Below, piece by piece: positions 27,010-36,103 of a DNA stretch of 38,404 nucleotides; position 1 is the first letter of the stretch; each line of letters opens with the position of its first letter. Where the stretch lies: the NCBI GenBank assembly GCA_905182485.1, contig CAJJBO010000040.1:1-38404 (forward strand), read 5' to 3'. The notes under the pieces are model-generated. The model made no database searches. It saw only the letters and a program-made list of their open reading frames with translations, and had not been told where the DNA came from. The position numbers and the translations under genes were made by a program. Origin of the DNA: an uncultured Luminiphilus sp. (lineage in GTDB: Bacteria; Pseudomonadota; Gammaproteobacteria; Pseudomonadales; Halieaceae).

Positions 27010-29149
27010 TTAGCTAAAAGCCTCGCCCGCAGCAATCTTCTGAGCGACGATCTCGGGCGCCTCGAATCGGTCGCCATATTGGGCCGCCAGTGCCTCGCAG
27101 CGAGCGCTGAATTGCTCCAGTCCATAAGTGTTCACGAACTGAATCAGGCCACCCGTCCAGGCTGGCGCGCCGATGCCCATAATCGAGCCAATATTGCCAT
27201 CTGCAACGGACCTCAAGACTCCTGTTTCGAGACACTTAAGAGCCTCAATCACCTGACGAAACATCAAGCGATCCTTAATATCCTCATCAGCGACAAAGGT
27301 ATCTTCGTTGTAATAGAGGTCATACAAACCGGGCCAATATTCTTTGATCCATCTAGCATGGTACTCATAGTACCCGCCACCATGATGACGACCTCCACGA
27401 CCATTATCGGTAATCATGTCTTGATAACTCGCGGGTGACGTTGCCATCACCCCAGTTATCCAGCACGCCCATCTCTGACCATGTCTACCCAGCCTTTCGG
27501 GACAGCTCCAAACTCACTTCGTCATAAACAGCAAGTGGCCCAACGGGCATACCAATGGCCTTACCCAGGTGTCAATTTTGACTGGGTGAACACCTTCGGT
27601 TAACAGCTGTAAGCCCTCATCTAGATAAGTACCGAAGGTTCTAGAGGTAAAGAACCCAAGGGAGTCATTCACGACAATCGGGGTTTTACGTATCTGCTGA
27701 GTGAAATCAAATGCCTTAGCCAACGCCTCATCGCTGGTTTTATCACCCACGATGATTTCAACCAGCGGCATTTTGTCCACTGGAGAGAAAGAAGTGGATG
27801 CCCACAAATTCTCGGCATTGGCTGGCTTCAGCTAACTGGCTAATCGGTAACGTTGAGGTATTGGATCCCCACACGCCGCCTTCGGCCAAACAGGGCTCGA
27901 GCTCCTTGGGTAATCTCGTGCTTGAGCGCCATATTTTCAAACACCGCCTCGATAATCAGATCGCAGCCCTGCAGATCATTCTTATCTGCCGTAGGCGTAA
28001 TCAACGCTAATATCTGGCTGGCCTTTTCTTCGGACAGTCGGCCGCGACTAACCCGTTTTTGCAATAAGTCTTCCGTGTAGGCCTTGCCCTTGTCAGCCGC
28101 CTCTTGGAGATATCTTTGAGCACGACCTCGATACCCGCCATTGCAGAGACATAAGCGATACCCTGACCCATCATGCCAGCGCCGAGCACACCCACCTTTT
28201 TCGTGGTTGCGGCTCAATATCTTTTGGACGAGAGGCGCCCCCGTTGATCTGATTGAGATTGAAGAAGAACGTGTTGATCATGTTCTTCGCCACTGGTGTC
28301 AGTGCCAACTCGGTTAAACCCCGGCTCTCAATCCGCATCGCGGTCTCAAAGTCGACCCGCATGGCAGACACGGCCACATCCAAAATTTTGACCGGCGCGG
28401 GCAATAGCCCCCGCGTTTTTTGGGCAATCATGGCGGACGCGACCGGGAGCATAGGGGCCACTGCGGGTGATTGGCGTTGCCACCGGGGATCTTGTAGCCC
28501 TTGGTGTCCCAAGGTTGCGTGCAGGCCGCCTTCGTCGTCATGTTTGTCGGCAATCCACGCTTTAGCGCGCGGCACCAGATCGTCGAGCTCTCAACGGCTT
28601 CGATGAATGAAGCCCGCTTCCTTGGCCTTTAGCAGGCACGATGCGCTTACCCTCAATGAGGTATTCGTTGGCCGCCATCAATCCCATTAAATAAATGGTC
28701 TTCACCACGCCGCCACCGCCAGGCAATAATCCCAGCGTGACCTCGGGAAATCCTAGCTGTACCGCTTTATTGTCCCAAGCAATGCGATAGTGACAAGAGA
28801 GTGCCAGCTCAAATCCACCCCCTAATGCGGCACCATTAATCGCCGCCACAACCGGCTTGCCCAGTTTCTCCAAGCGACGCAAGTCAGCTTTGATCGCCTG
28901 TGCCTCATTGAAAAAGGTTTCTGCCGTCTCCGGTGTCACCTGATTGAGCGAGTTAAGATCACCGCCGGCAAAAAAGGTCTTTTTAGCCGATGTCAGTACC
29001 ACACCCGTTAACTCTGATTCGGACTCTAATTTCTCGACTGTTTCTCTCAGCAATGGCAAGAACGCAGACGACATCGAGTTCACGGGCCCTTCCATATCCA
29101 TCGTGACTGTGACAACGCCGTCTGGCGTCTTTTTCGTAGTTAAATCCAC
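27010..29149 (-). CDS. Enoyl-CoA hydratase / 3-hydroxyacyl-CoA dehydrogenase fusion (FadB/FadJ-like, frameshifted)
   Basis: Multifunctional beta-oxidation enzyme, about 713 codons when rejoined, as for FadJ. The N-terminal crotonase domain is intact from 29149: AGGDLNSLNQ, INGAALGGGFELALSCHY and LGFPEVTLGLLPGGGG with both catalytic glutamates. After a break near 28620 come linker pieces, then the NAD-binding motif GVLGAGMMGQGIAY (about 28160), SNTSTLPISQLAEAS (about 27860), GIHFF, PVDKMPLVEIIVG, NDSLGFFTSRTFGTYLDEG (about 27640) and the C-terminal GIGAPAWTGGLIQFVNTYG. At least five frame breaks occur. The pieces are in order and full length, favouring sequence error, but true decay cannot be excluded for a redundant function. 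It follows the thiolase gene. Confidence 0.88.
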
Positions 29150-29183
29150 TCATGTTGCTTTCAATCCCTCTGACTGCGCCGTT

Positions 29184-30396
29184 TTAGACTCGTTCAATAA
29201 TGGTAGAAATACCCATGCCACCACCCACACAGAGTGACAACATGGCGCGCTTCGCATCCGCCGCTCGAGCTCGTCGAGCACGGTACTCACCAAGCAGCCA
29301 CCGCTTGCGCCTATGGGATGTCCCATGCAATAGCACCGCCGTTCACATTGGTGGTTTCTCATGTTGAGATACCAGATCTTCATATCACGCAGCCATCGGC
29401 ACAGACGCAAAGGCTTCGTTGATCTCCCACAGATCAATGTCTGCGGCCGTCATGCCCGCCTTATCTAGGCATTTTTTGGCGGCCGGGCCGGGTCCGGTCA
29501 GCATGATGATGGGATCGGTCGACAGTACTGCGGTTGCCACAATGCGACCTCGCGGCTTCAATCCCAGATCCTTGCCGGCCTTTTCACTACCGACCATCAC
29601 CGCGCTAGCACCGTCGACAATGCCGGATGAATTGCCGGGGGTATGGACGTGGATAATTTTGTCCAACATGTTGTATTTGGCCAAGATGACGTCGTCGAAA
29701 CCCATACCGCCGGGTACTTCGAAAGACGGCTTCAAGACCGGCCAACCCTTCGACCGTGGTATTCGGCTTGATAAAATCGTCGCGCTCAAGAATGGTCACG
29801 CCACTACTGTCTTTTACTGGGACGACGGAACCGTCGAACCAGCCATTATCCCGCGCATGCGCTGCACGCTGTCGCGCATCGCGACGGTCTTGATGGCCGC
29901 CGCGCACGCGCCGTCGCCGCGTGTCGTCCTTGCTGTTGCCGCCAATACCCTGGGGTACAAAGCCTGATTTAACAGCAAATTCTGGATCACTCGCCATGGC
30001 GCCACCGTTAGACCCCATGGGGACACGAGACATCGACTCGACGCCGCCCGCGACCACCAAATCCTCCCATCCCGATGCGATCTTTTGTGCCGCGATATTC
30101 ACTGCCTCCAAACCGGAAGCGCAGAAGCGATCCAGCTGAACACCGGGAACCGATTCATCCCACTGAGCATTCTGCACAACCATCTTCGCCACATCCGAAC
30201 CCTGCTCACCGATGGGTGACACACAGCCCATCACCACATCGTCGACGTAGCTGGTATCTAGGTCGTGCCGCTGCTGCAGCTCGACCAACAAACCCGCCGC
30301 TAAATCGATCGGCTTCACCTCATGGAGTGTGCCAGTGGATTTTCCTTTGCTGCGAGGAGTGCGAACGGCGTCGTAGATATAGACGGGATGGGGCAT
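29184..30396 (-). CDS. Acetyl-CoA acyltransferase (thiolase, FadA/FadI-like, frameshifted)
   Basis: Thiolase catalysing the last step of fatty acid beta-oxidation. The N-terminus is intact from the ATG at 30396: [20 protein letters not shown], the nucleophilic cysteine in [13 protein letters not shown] and [19 protein letters not shown]. Frame breaks follow near 29920, 29730, 29400, 29325 and 29260. Downstream motifs persist in shifted frames: [28 protein letters not shown] (catalytic histidine region), [19 protein letters not shown] and finally LCVGGGMG before a stop at 29184. The reconstructed length of about 403 codons fits the family. It precedes the hydratase/dehydrogenase gene, a usual fadA-fadB-type pair. 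Confidence 0.87.
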
Positions 30397-30522
30397 GGCG
30401 AGTTACCTGTGATCGTTATTTGAAAAAAACGGGGCATATGATGCGCGATAGACTAGCGGTTATGCCAATACTTTCATGCCCCTGTGATCCTGTCGGCTAA
30501 GCTGTAGATTCGGGCTTATCTG

Positions 30523-30644
30523 CTGCCCTGCTATGGATCTCATGTCCCCTACAATGGCGGTCAACGCGACAGCGTTGCCCGCTGCGCTTTCCCGATACAA
30601 GACGCGAAGCGTCGCCTGCGACGCGCCTGTCGCAACAGGGCAGC
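30523..30644 (+). promoter_or_regulatory. Structured leader upstream of xdhC (candidate)
   Basis: The 5' region holds nested inverted repeats: GCGTCGC-CT-GCGACGC (30609-30624), an alternative GACGC-GAA-GCGTC (30601-30613) that shares its arm, CCTGT-CGCA-ACAGG (30626-30639), and a long-range 9-base pairing of GCTGCCCTG (30522-30530) with CAGGGCAGC (30636-30644). Some are mutually exclusive, as in attenuators or riboswitches. The region ends 40 bases before the xdhC ATG. No known riboswitch family was matched. Confidence 0.35.
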
Positions 30645-30683
30645 TCCCCCGTGATTTCCACCGCAGTGAGATGGACTCGCAGC

Positions 30684-31668
30684 ATGAATTCAACAGACCA
30701 AAGTATTCTCAGTTGCTTGCTTGAGGCGCTTCAATCCCAGCAAAAACCTTGGTTGATCACGATTACTAAAACCATCGGATCTTCGCCCCGGCCCGTGGGA
30801 TCACTGGTCGCCTTTAAACCCGATGGCTCGCAAACAGGCAGCGTATCCGGCGGCTGTGTCGAAGAAGACCTTATTGCTCGCCTCTCTGGCCGGCGAATTC
30901 GATGGCCCTCATGTTCATGTCACCGAGTATGGCGTCTCCGCAGAAGACAACGAAAAATGGGGGCTGCCCTGTGGTGGCCGCCTGGAACTCGCCGTGCAAC
31001 AGCTCGATGAAAAAGACGTCGACTGGATTGAACTGGCACTCGGTGCAGTGATGGCGCGGCAGGTCATGGCGAGAGCCGTAGACCTCTTAACAGGGGAAAC
31101 GCAGCTTGAACTCAGCGCCCAGTTTACGGCACTGCAACAAGATGAGATGAGACTGCAACACTGTTTTGGACCCCGACATCGATTACTCCTGGTGGGTGCT
31201 GGGCAGCTGGCCGCTAGTCTTAGCACCTTGGCCCTAGCGATGGATTACGAAGTCTTACTGGGGGATTCTCGCGAGTGGGCGCTAGATCAATGGCAAGGCC
31301 CTAGCGTACAAAAAGTATTGGGGTTACCCGACGACGTCGTCCGCCAACATGGAGACGATGAGCAATGTGCCATCATTACCCTCAGTCATGACCCGCGGGT
31401 CGACGACATGGCGTTGATGGAAGCACTTGAGACGAACGCTTGGTACGTTGGTGCATTGGGGTCGGTCCGCACCACTGCGACAAGGCTGGACCGGTTGCGC
31501 AAGCTGGGGCTCAGTGAGGCCGCCTTAAACCGGCTCCACGCACCCGTCGGTTTGGCGATCGGCTCTAAAACCGCCATGGAAATCGCCATCGCAATTATGG
31601 CCCAGTTGACTCAGTTGCGCCGCGCACCCGTCTCGACAGAGAATAAAACTGGCTCAGGAGCTGGCTAA
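30684..31668 (+). CDS. XdhC/CoxI family protein (one frameshift)
   Basis: Accessory protein family that binds molybdenum cofactor and aids its sulfuration and insertion into xanthine-dehydrogenase-type enzymes. The N-terminal part from the ATG at 30684 holds LITITKTIGSSPRPVGSLVA and the conserved SGGCVEEDL. The frame breaks near 30888 and continues one base on as GEFDGPHVHVTEYGV, GLPCGGRLELAVQQL, then the Rossmann-like domain HRLLLVGAGQLAASLSTLAL, SHDPRVDDMALMEAL, WYVGALGSVRTT and the end APVGLAIGSKTAMEIAIAIM. Full length is about 328 codons. No molybdoenzyme structural gene is nearby. It is followed after three bases by the hydroxylase gene. Confidence 0.9.
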
Positions 31669-31671
31669 TAA

Positions 31672-32637
31672 ATGATGGATAGGATTGTGTCTGAAGCGCT
31701 TGCGATTTTGCAGAACGATTGGGTGATTTACGCGGTGCCCGTGTTCTTGGCAGCGCTGGCCCTAGAATGGTGTATCGCCTGGCGTAAAGCGCTACCGCTG
31801 TATCACCGCCGTGATTTCTTTGCCTCTATGGGCGTGATGGGTCTCACGGTTGTCATTGATGTATTACCCAAACTCGTGGGCGTGATGCTCATGTTTATCT
31901 GCTGGGAAGCCTCACCCTTTAAAGATGTGATAAGCCATGCACCGCAGTGGTGGCTATTGCTCTTTTTTCTTGATGATCTCACCTATTATGGTTTTCATCG
32001 CGCCAACCACGAGGTCCGCTTTTTGTGGGCGGGTCACGTGCCACACCATAATTCGCAGTTTTATAACTACGGCACGGCGTTGCGGCAGGGTGTGGGCGAA
32101 CGCTGCCTTAAGTATCTGTTTTGGTGTCCGTTGGCGCTGCTGGGTTTTGACCCGGTAATGATCGTGACCATGATGAGTGTCAGTCTGATCTATCAATTTT
32201 GGCTGCACACCGAAACCATCGACCGTATGCCCCACTGGTTCGAATGGTTGTTTAATACCCCGTCACATCACCGTGTGCATCATGGGTCGAATGTGCGGTA
32301 TTTAGATCGTAATCACGCAGGTGTCCTCATTATCTGGGACCGTCTGTTTGGAACCTTCAGCGAGGAAACCCAGAAAGAACCGGTTCGCTATGGCCTGACC
32401 AACAACATTAATACCTTTCGGCCAACATCCATCGCCTTTGGCGAGTATGCAACGATAATAAAGGATCTGAGACGAACTCAGCGGTGGCAAGATGGTGTGC
32501 GCTACCTGCTGTTAGCGCCAGGCTGGGACCATCAGGGAGAAGACAAACGCTCCGACACCCTGCGAAGAGGCGAATACCTGAAAACCATGCGCTCTATTGC
32601 GGGATGGATCGTGTATCGCTCGATCCACCGACAATGA
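31672..32637 (+). CDS. Sterol desaturase / fatty acid hydroxylase family membrane protein
   Basis: Integral membrane diiron enzyme (321 aa) that hydroxylates or desaturates lipid substrates using O2. Histidine boxes are present in order: FHRANH (109-113), HVPHHNSQFYN (122-126) and SHHRVHH (199-204). Hydrophobic segments lie at about 18-32, 52-78 and 92-101, plus 148-178. LFNTPSHHRVHHGSN and NHAGVLIIWDRLFGTFSEE are typical of the family. It starts three bases after the xdhC stop, so the two are probably cotranscribed. The substrate (fatty acid, sterol-like or carotenoid) is not evident. Confidence 0.9.
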   Translation: MMDRIVSEALAILQNDWVIYAVPVFLAALALEWCIAWRKALPLYHRRDFFASMGVMGLTVVIDVLPKLVGVMLMFICWEASPFKDVISHAPQWWLLLFFLDDLTYYGFHRANHEVRFLWAGHVPHHNSQFYNYGTALRQGVGERCLKYLFWCPLALLGFDPVMIVTMMSVSLIYQFWLHTETIDRMPHWFEWLFNTPSHHRVHHGSNVRYLDRNHAGVLIIWDRLFGTFSEETQKEPVRYGLTNNINTFRPTSIAFGEYATIIKDLRRTQRWQDGVRYLLLAPGWDHQGEDKRSDTLRRGEYLKTMRSIAGWIVYRSIHRQ

Positions 32638-32857
32638 CACGCCTTCGCAACACGCCTTGAAACAAGCCACACATCATGTCAGAGCGCGTCACGTCAGTGC
32701 ACTGCTTCTCAAAGCATCTGCGAACCACATAGCAACCGCACGCCAAGCACTGCATCAATAGCGGCCATCCGCTTCAAAAGCGCCCTTCCCGGTCCCTGTC
32801 TGGAACGTCTTGGCGGCATTGTTATCGGTGCAACTGTGTCTCAGGCCTTAACCAGAC

Positions 32858-34264
32858 TCACTCGTTTGCGCGCCAACTGCCATGAAAACCAAATGGTATG
32901 CGGTGGTCCAATCTCGCGGTGGCGATCGGTCCTTGTGACACCGCGGTAGCGTCCAAGATGACGAGTGAAGACGCTTGACTGGTGGCCTCGTAGACGGTTG
33001 CCAGTAACCATCCATCTCCCTCATCAGCACTCGCGTGGCGCGGCACAAATACCGGTTCTGAAACACCATTGCCCAGACCTGCATCCCACACTTGGGTTGC
33101 ACCACTCTCCAGATTCAAATGGGTCACTTCGTGGAACAATCCGCCGTCGCCGCGCTGGCGCTGTGACGCGGTAGCCAGAAAAGCCTGTGTATGTTGCTTC
33201 ATCGCATAGCGATCATCGATGCGCGGAAACTCGCAAGCCAGATCAAGTAGTGGCGTGCGCTCGACAGCGCACGTTGCTAAATCAAGTCGCCAACGAGTCA
33301 ATGTGCCCTGAGCCTCAGCAAACCTCGGTAGATTGCCATCAGTATCGGGAAAGTTAGGCGCAACCGCAAAGTCGATGGCGTCAAAGGTGATCCGCTCGCC
33401 CTCGTTCCATGCGTTTAAGTAATGAAAGACGAAGCAGACTGGCGCCTCAATCCATCGGATCTCACTGACGGGAGCGCCCCTTTTTAACACGCCAATCACC
33501 GCACCGGCCTGAGGTTCAAAGGCAAACGGAGAGCCCAATTTCTCCATCCTCTTAAAATCGAACGTCAGAGGAAAGAGCGGAAACAGCACATAGTCTCTCG
33601 TGACCGCAAAATCATGCACCATGGCGGCAAAGGGAGCCGTAAAGGTGTCGGAGCGTGTAACAACACCTTGCTGGTCGACCACGTGATAACTCATGCCGGC
33701 ACTGCCAAGGGCGTCGGACATGTAACCAAAACCATGTAACTCCCCCGTGATCGGATCAATTTTTGGATGCGCCGTCATCGGCCCTGACAGCCCATTGGCG
33801 TAGTGGCCATACCCTTCAGAGTCGAGCGTTTTCGGAGACAAGGTAAAGGGGTGACTCCCCTCCTCTAGCGCCAGTAGCTGATCGGCATGCCAGATAATAT
33901 GGGTATTTGCTAAGCCGCTGCGTCGCTCCGATTGCAACTGTCCGGTCTCTGGATCAACCACAATACTCATTGGCAGCTCGTTCCGGCCGCCAACTCAGCC
34001 TCAAATTTGGGTGTCCGCACCCAGCGATTGACGTAATCAATTTTGCCTTCGTGCACGTGAAAAGCGTGCACCATGCCGGTGCCAAAAAACCAGTGGTAGC
34101 CTTGATCCGGCACAAACTTAGGGTTGGGGCCAATGCGGTAAAGCGATCCCGCAAGCCCCTCTGGCACCGCACCCTCTATGACTCAAGTCCTGACAAACCG
34201 CTTCAAAATTGATCGGCGCATAATTGCCGCGAAGCTGCGGGTGTTTGGGTAAGGGGCTCGCCAT
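32858..34264 (-). CDS. Carotenoid cleavage oxygenase family protein (two frameshifts)
   Basis: Non-heme Fe(II) dioxygenase of the carotenoid oxygenase (retinal pigment epithelium 65-like) family. The start at 34264 gives MASPLPKHPQLRGNYAPINF, the usual NYAP opening. The frame breaks near 34170 and returns as GLAGSLYRIGPNPKFVPDQG and HWFFGTGMVHAFHVHEGKI, then breaks near 33972 before the long C-terminal piece. All four iron-ligand histidines are there: GPMTAHPKIDP, AAMVHDFAVT, VCFVFHYLNAWNEG and IPFGFHGSW at the C-terminus. About 468 codons. It is divergent from a P450 gene. Products could be apocarotenoids or retinal, or it may act on stilbenes. Confidence 0.9.
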
Positions 34265-34370
34265 CAGTGCTAGCTCGTCGTCTCAGTAGGGCCCGAAAGT
34301 GTAACGCGAACAGCTTCATTACCGGTGCCACGCCCGTGCTCACTTTTTTAAAAGGGCCACACTTCCCTCG

Positions 34371-34391
34371 CAGGGCCCTGCCGACTATTAT
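34371..34391 (+). promoter_or_regulatory. Possible P450 promoter with palindrome in the spacer
   Basis: TATTAT (34386-34391) is a good -10 with a weak -35 (TTCCCT, 34363-34368). A perfect 10-base palindrome CAGGGCCCTG (34371-34380) lies in the spacer. It could be an operator; no regulator gene is adjacent. Confidence 0.35.
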
Positions 34392-34425
34392 TTTAGAACC
34401 GCGGAACCAAAGGAAAGACCCCCTC

Positions 34426-35692
34426 ATGACCAGCGAGACACAGCCGGCAGTCAACCTGTTTGACCTCAAGACACAACAGTGCCCTTACGGACGCTTATGA
34501 AACGCTGAGGAACGAGGCGCCGGTATACCAATGCCCCGTCACCAAGATGTTTGTGATCACACGCTTTGAGGATGTGCGCACCGTGCTCACAGATACCCAA
34601 CGGTTTACCAGCGAAACCGCTTACCTCACTGACGCAACCGAACCGAGCCCTAGAGCAAAACGCGTCTGGAGCACGTTCGAGCAGGAAGGCTGGGTCCCTG
34701 CAAAAACGCTGAATGGACGTGACGACCCTGATCACAAGGCATTACGGGCTGTCTTTAACGACGCTTTTCGGCCCAAAAAAATTGAAGCTCTCGATGAGGA
34801 GGTTCGAGATTTAGCCTACCGGCTGATCGACGACTTTATCGAGGAAGGTCATTGCGACTGGGTCAGACAATTCGCCGTTCCCCTGCCGCTCCTCATCATC
34901 GGTCGGCAAATGGGGGCGAACCCGGATGATATCTGGCGAATCAAAGAGTGGACCGAGGCGTTCTTCCATCGCATTAGCTTAATGCAGTCAGAGGACGAGG
35001 AGTTGGTATCGGTGCGCAAAGAAATCGAAGCGCAACATTACTTTCAGCCGGTTTTCGATAAGCTCAGAGAAAACCCCAACGACTCCTTGCTGAGTACCTT
35101 AGTCAACACGGTCATCGAGGGCTGGGGGCGGCCACTCAGTGACAATGAACTGCATGCCGAGATGATGGCCGATACCTTTGTCGGGGGTTCTGAAACCACG
35201 ACCAATGCGATTTCTGCTGGCGTGAAGTTGCTGATTGAGAATCCTCTGGTCTGGGCGCAACTCAAAAATGACCCCGATCGTTACCTCAAGGTCTTCATCG
35301 AGGAGGTTTTGCGATTGGAATCGCCTGTACAGAGCTTGATGCGAGCCACTGCCACAGACGTGGACTTAAGCGGCGTGCGCATCCCTGCGGGCAGTCTCAT
35401 CAATGTGCGCTTTGGGGCAGCGAATCGAGATGAGCGGCGTTTTGAAAACCCTGAGCAGCTCGACCTCGAGCGCAGACACCCTGGTGGCCATATGGCATTT
35501 GGCTCTGGCAAGCATCATTGTCTGGGTGCGCCACTGGCGCGTCGCGAGCTCCACTGGTCTTTTACGGCACTAATCGATCGTATTGACAGCTTGTCTTTTG
35601 CCTCAGCAGAAACCGATATTACGTACCACCCCCACTATTTATTGCGTGCCATGAAGTCGCTTCCCATTACGTTCACTGCGCGAGAGCGGTGA
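34426..35692 (+). CDS. Cytochrome P450 (one frameshift near N-terminus)
   Basis: Soluble class I-type bacterial P450, about 422 residues. The true start is the ATG at 34426 behind AAAGGAA (MTSETQPAVNLFDLKTQQCP); one base is missing near 34487, after which DAYETLRNEAPVYQCPVTKM continues to the end. Motifs are in place: I-helix FVGGSETTTNAIS, ExxR in IEEVLRLESPVQSL, and the heme-cysteine loop FGSGKHHCLGAPLARREL. No ferredoxin or reductase gene is adjacent. It is divergent from the carotenoid oxygenase, with a 161-base shared upstream region. The substrate is unknown. Confidence 0.91.
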
Positions 35693-36049
35693 TGGGTAAA
35701 TGAAGGGGAAGCATGCTGACTGCCTTTCCACCGAGATGGGCCGGAGCGAGATTATCTGCATTCATTGCGGGGGGTAAATAGCCTCAGCGCCGCGCAACGA
35801 GAGACGCAACTGCGACTCGGAGAGCAGGGATCAGCGCCGACACAGAGGGCACTGGCAGTGACGTCTTCCGCGCAGGGACAGGGTTTTCGCCGATTCAAGA
35901 AAATCGAGTGCGTAGCTAGCGTTTTGGCTTGATCCCATCGAGATAAGGTGATCAAACCAACTCGCCAATTTTGCTTTAGATCTGTCGCAGCGCCCTAGCG
36001 CGTGCCAAAAATAACCCAAAAAAACATATAAAAAATAGTCACGTAGGCG

Positions 36050-36055
36050 TATACT
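36050..36055 (+). promoter_or_regulatory. Possible deaD -10 element
   Basis: TATACT matches five of six -10 bases, with an AT-rich tract (ACATATAAAAAATAG) upstream that could act as an UP element; the -35 is poor. A transcript would have a leader of about 42 bases. Confidence 0.4.
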
Positions 36056-36069
36056 CCGCGGCCTCAATC

Positions 36070-36088
36070 TGGGGTCTTAAACACCCCA
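36070..36088 (+). promoter_or_regulatory. Leader hairpin upstream of deaD
   Basis: TGGGGT-CTTAAAC-ACCCCA is a perfect 6-base-pair stem with a 7-base loop. It ends six bases before the AGGTAA ribosome-binding site (36095-36100). No T-run follows, so a 5' stabilising or temperature-sensitive leader element is likelier than a terminator. Confidence 0.5.
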
Positions 36089-36103
36089 AGCCACAGGTAA
36101 TTA

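Larger units (their letters stand above)
35693..36103. other. Intergenic region before deaD
   Basis: No recognised gene occurs in these 411 bases. A short plus-strand frame (ATG at 35713, MLTAFPPRWAGARLSAFIAG) ends at 35778; a second frame stays open from about 35740 to past 35900 (QRALAVTSSAQGQGFRRF), so a frame-broken small gene is possible but unsupported. The last 100 bases are AT-rich and hold the deaD promoter and leader. Confidence 0.45.

Noticed and set aside
30522-30644. Assignment of the xdhC leader to the Moco riboswitch
   Set aside because: No characteristic conserved core could be recognised by eye; only inverted repeats are supported.
35752-36067. Minus-strand frames in the gap before deaD
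   Set aside because: Cysteine/arginine-rich composition typical of antisense frames in GC-rich DNA and no recognised family.
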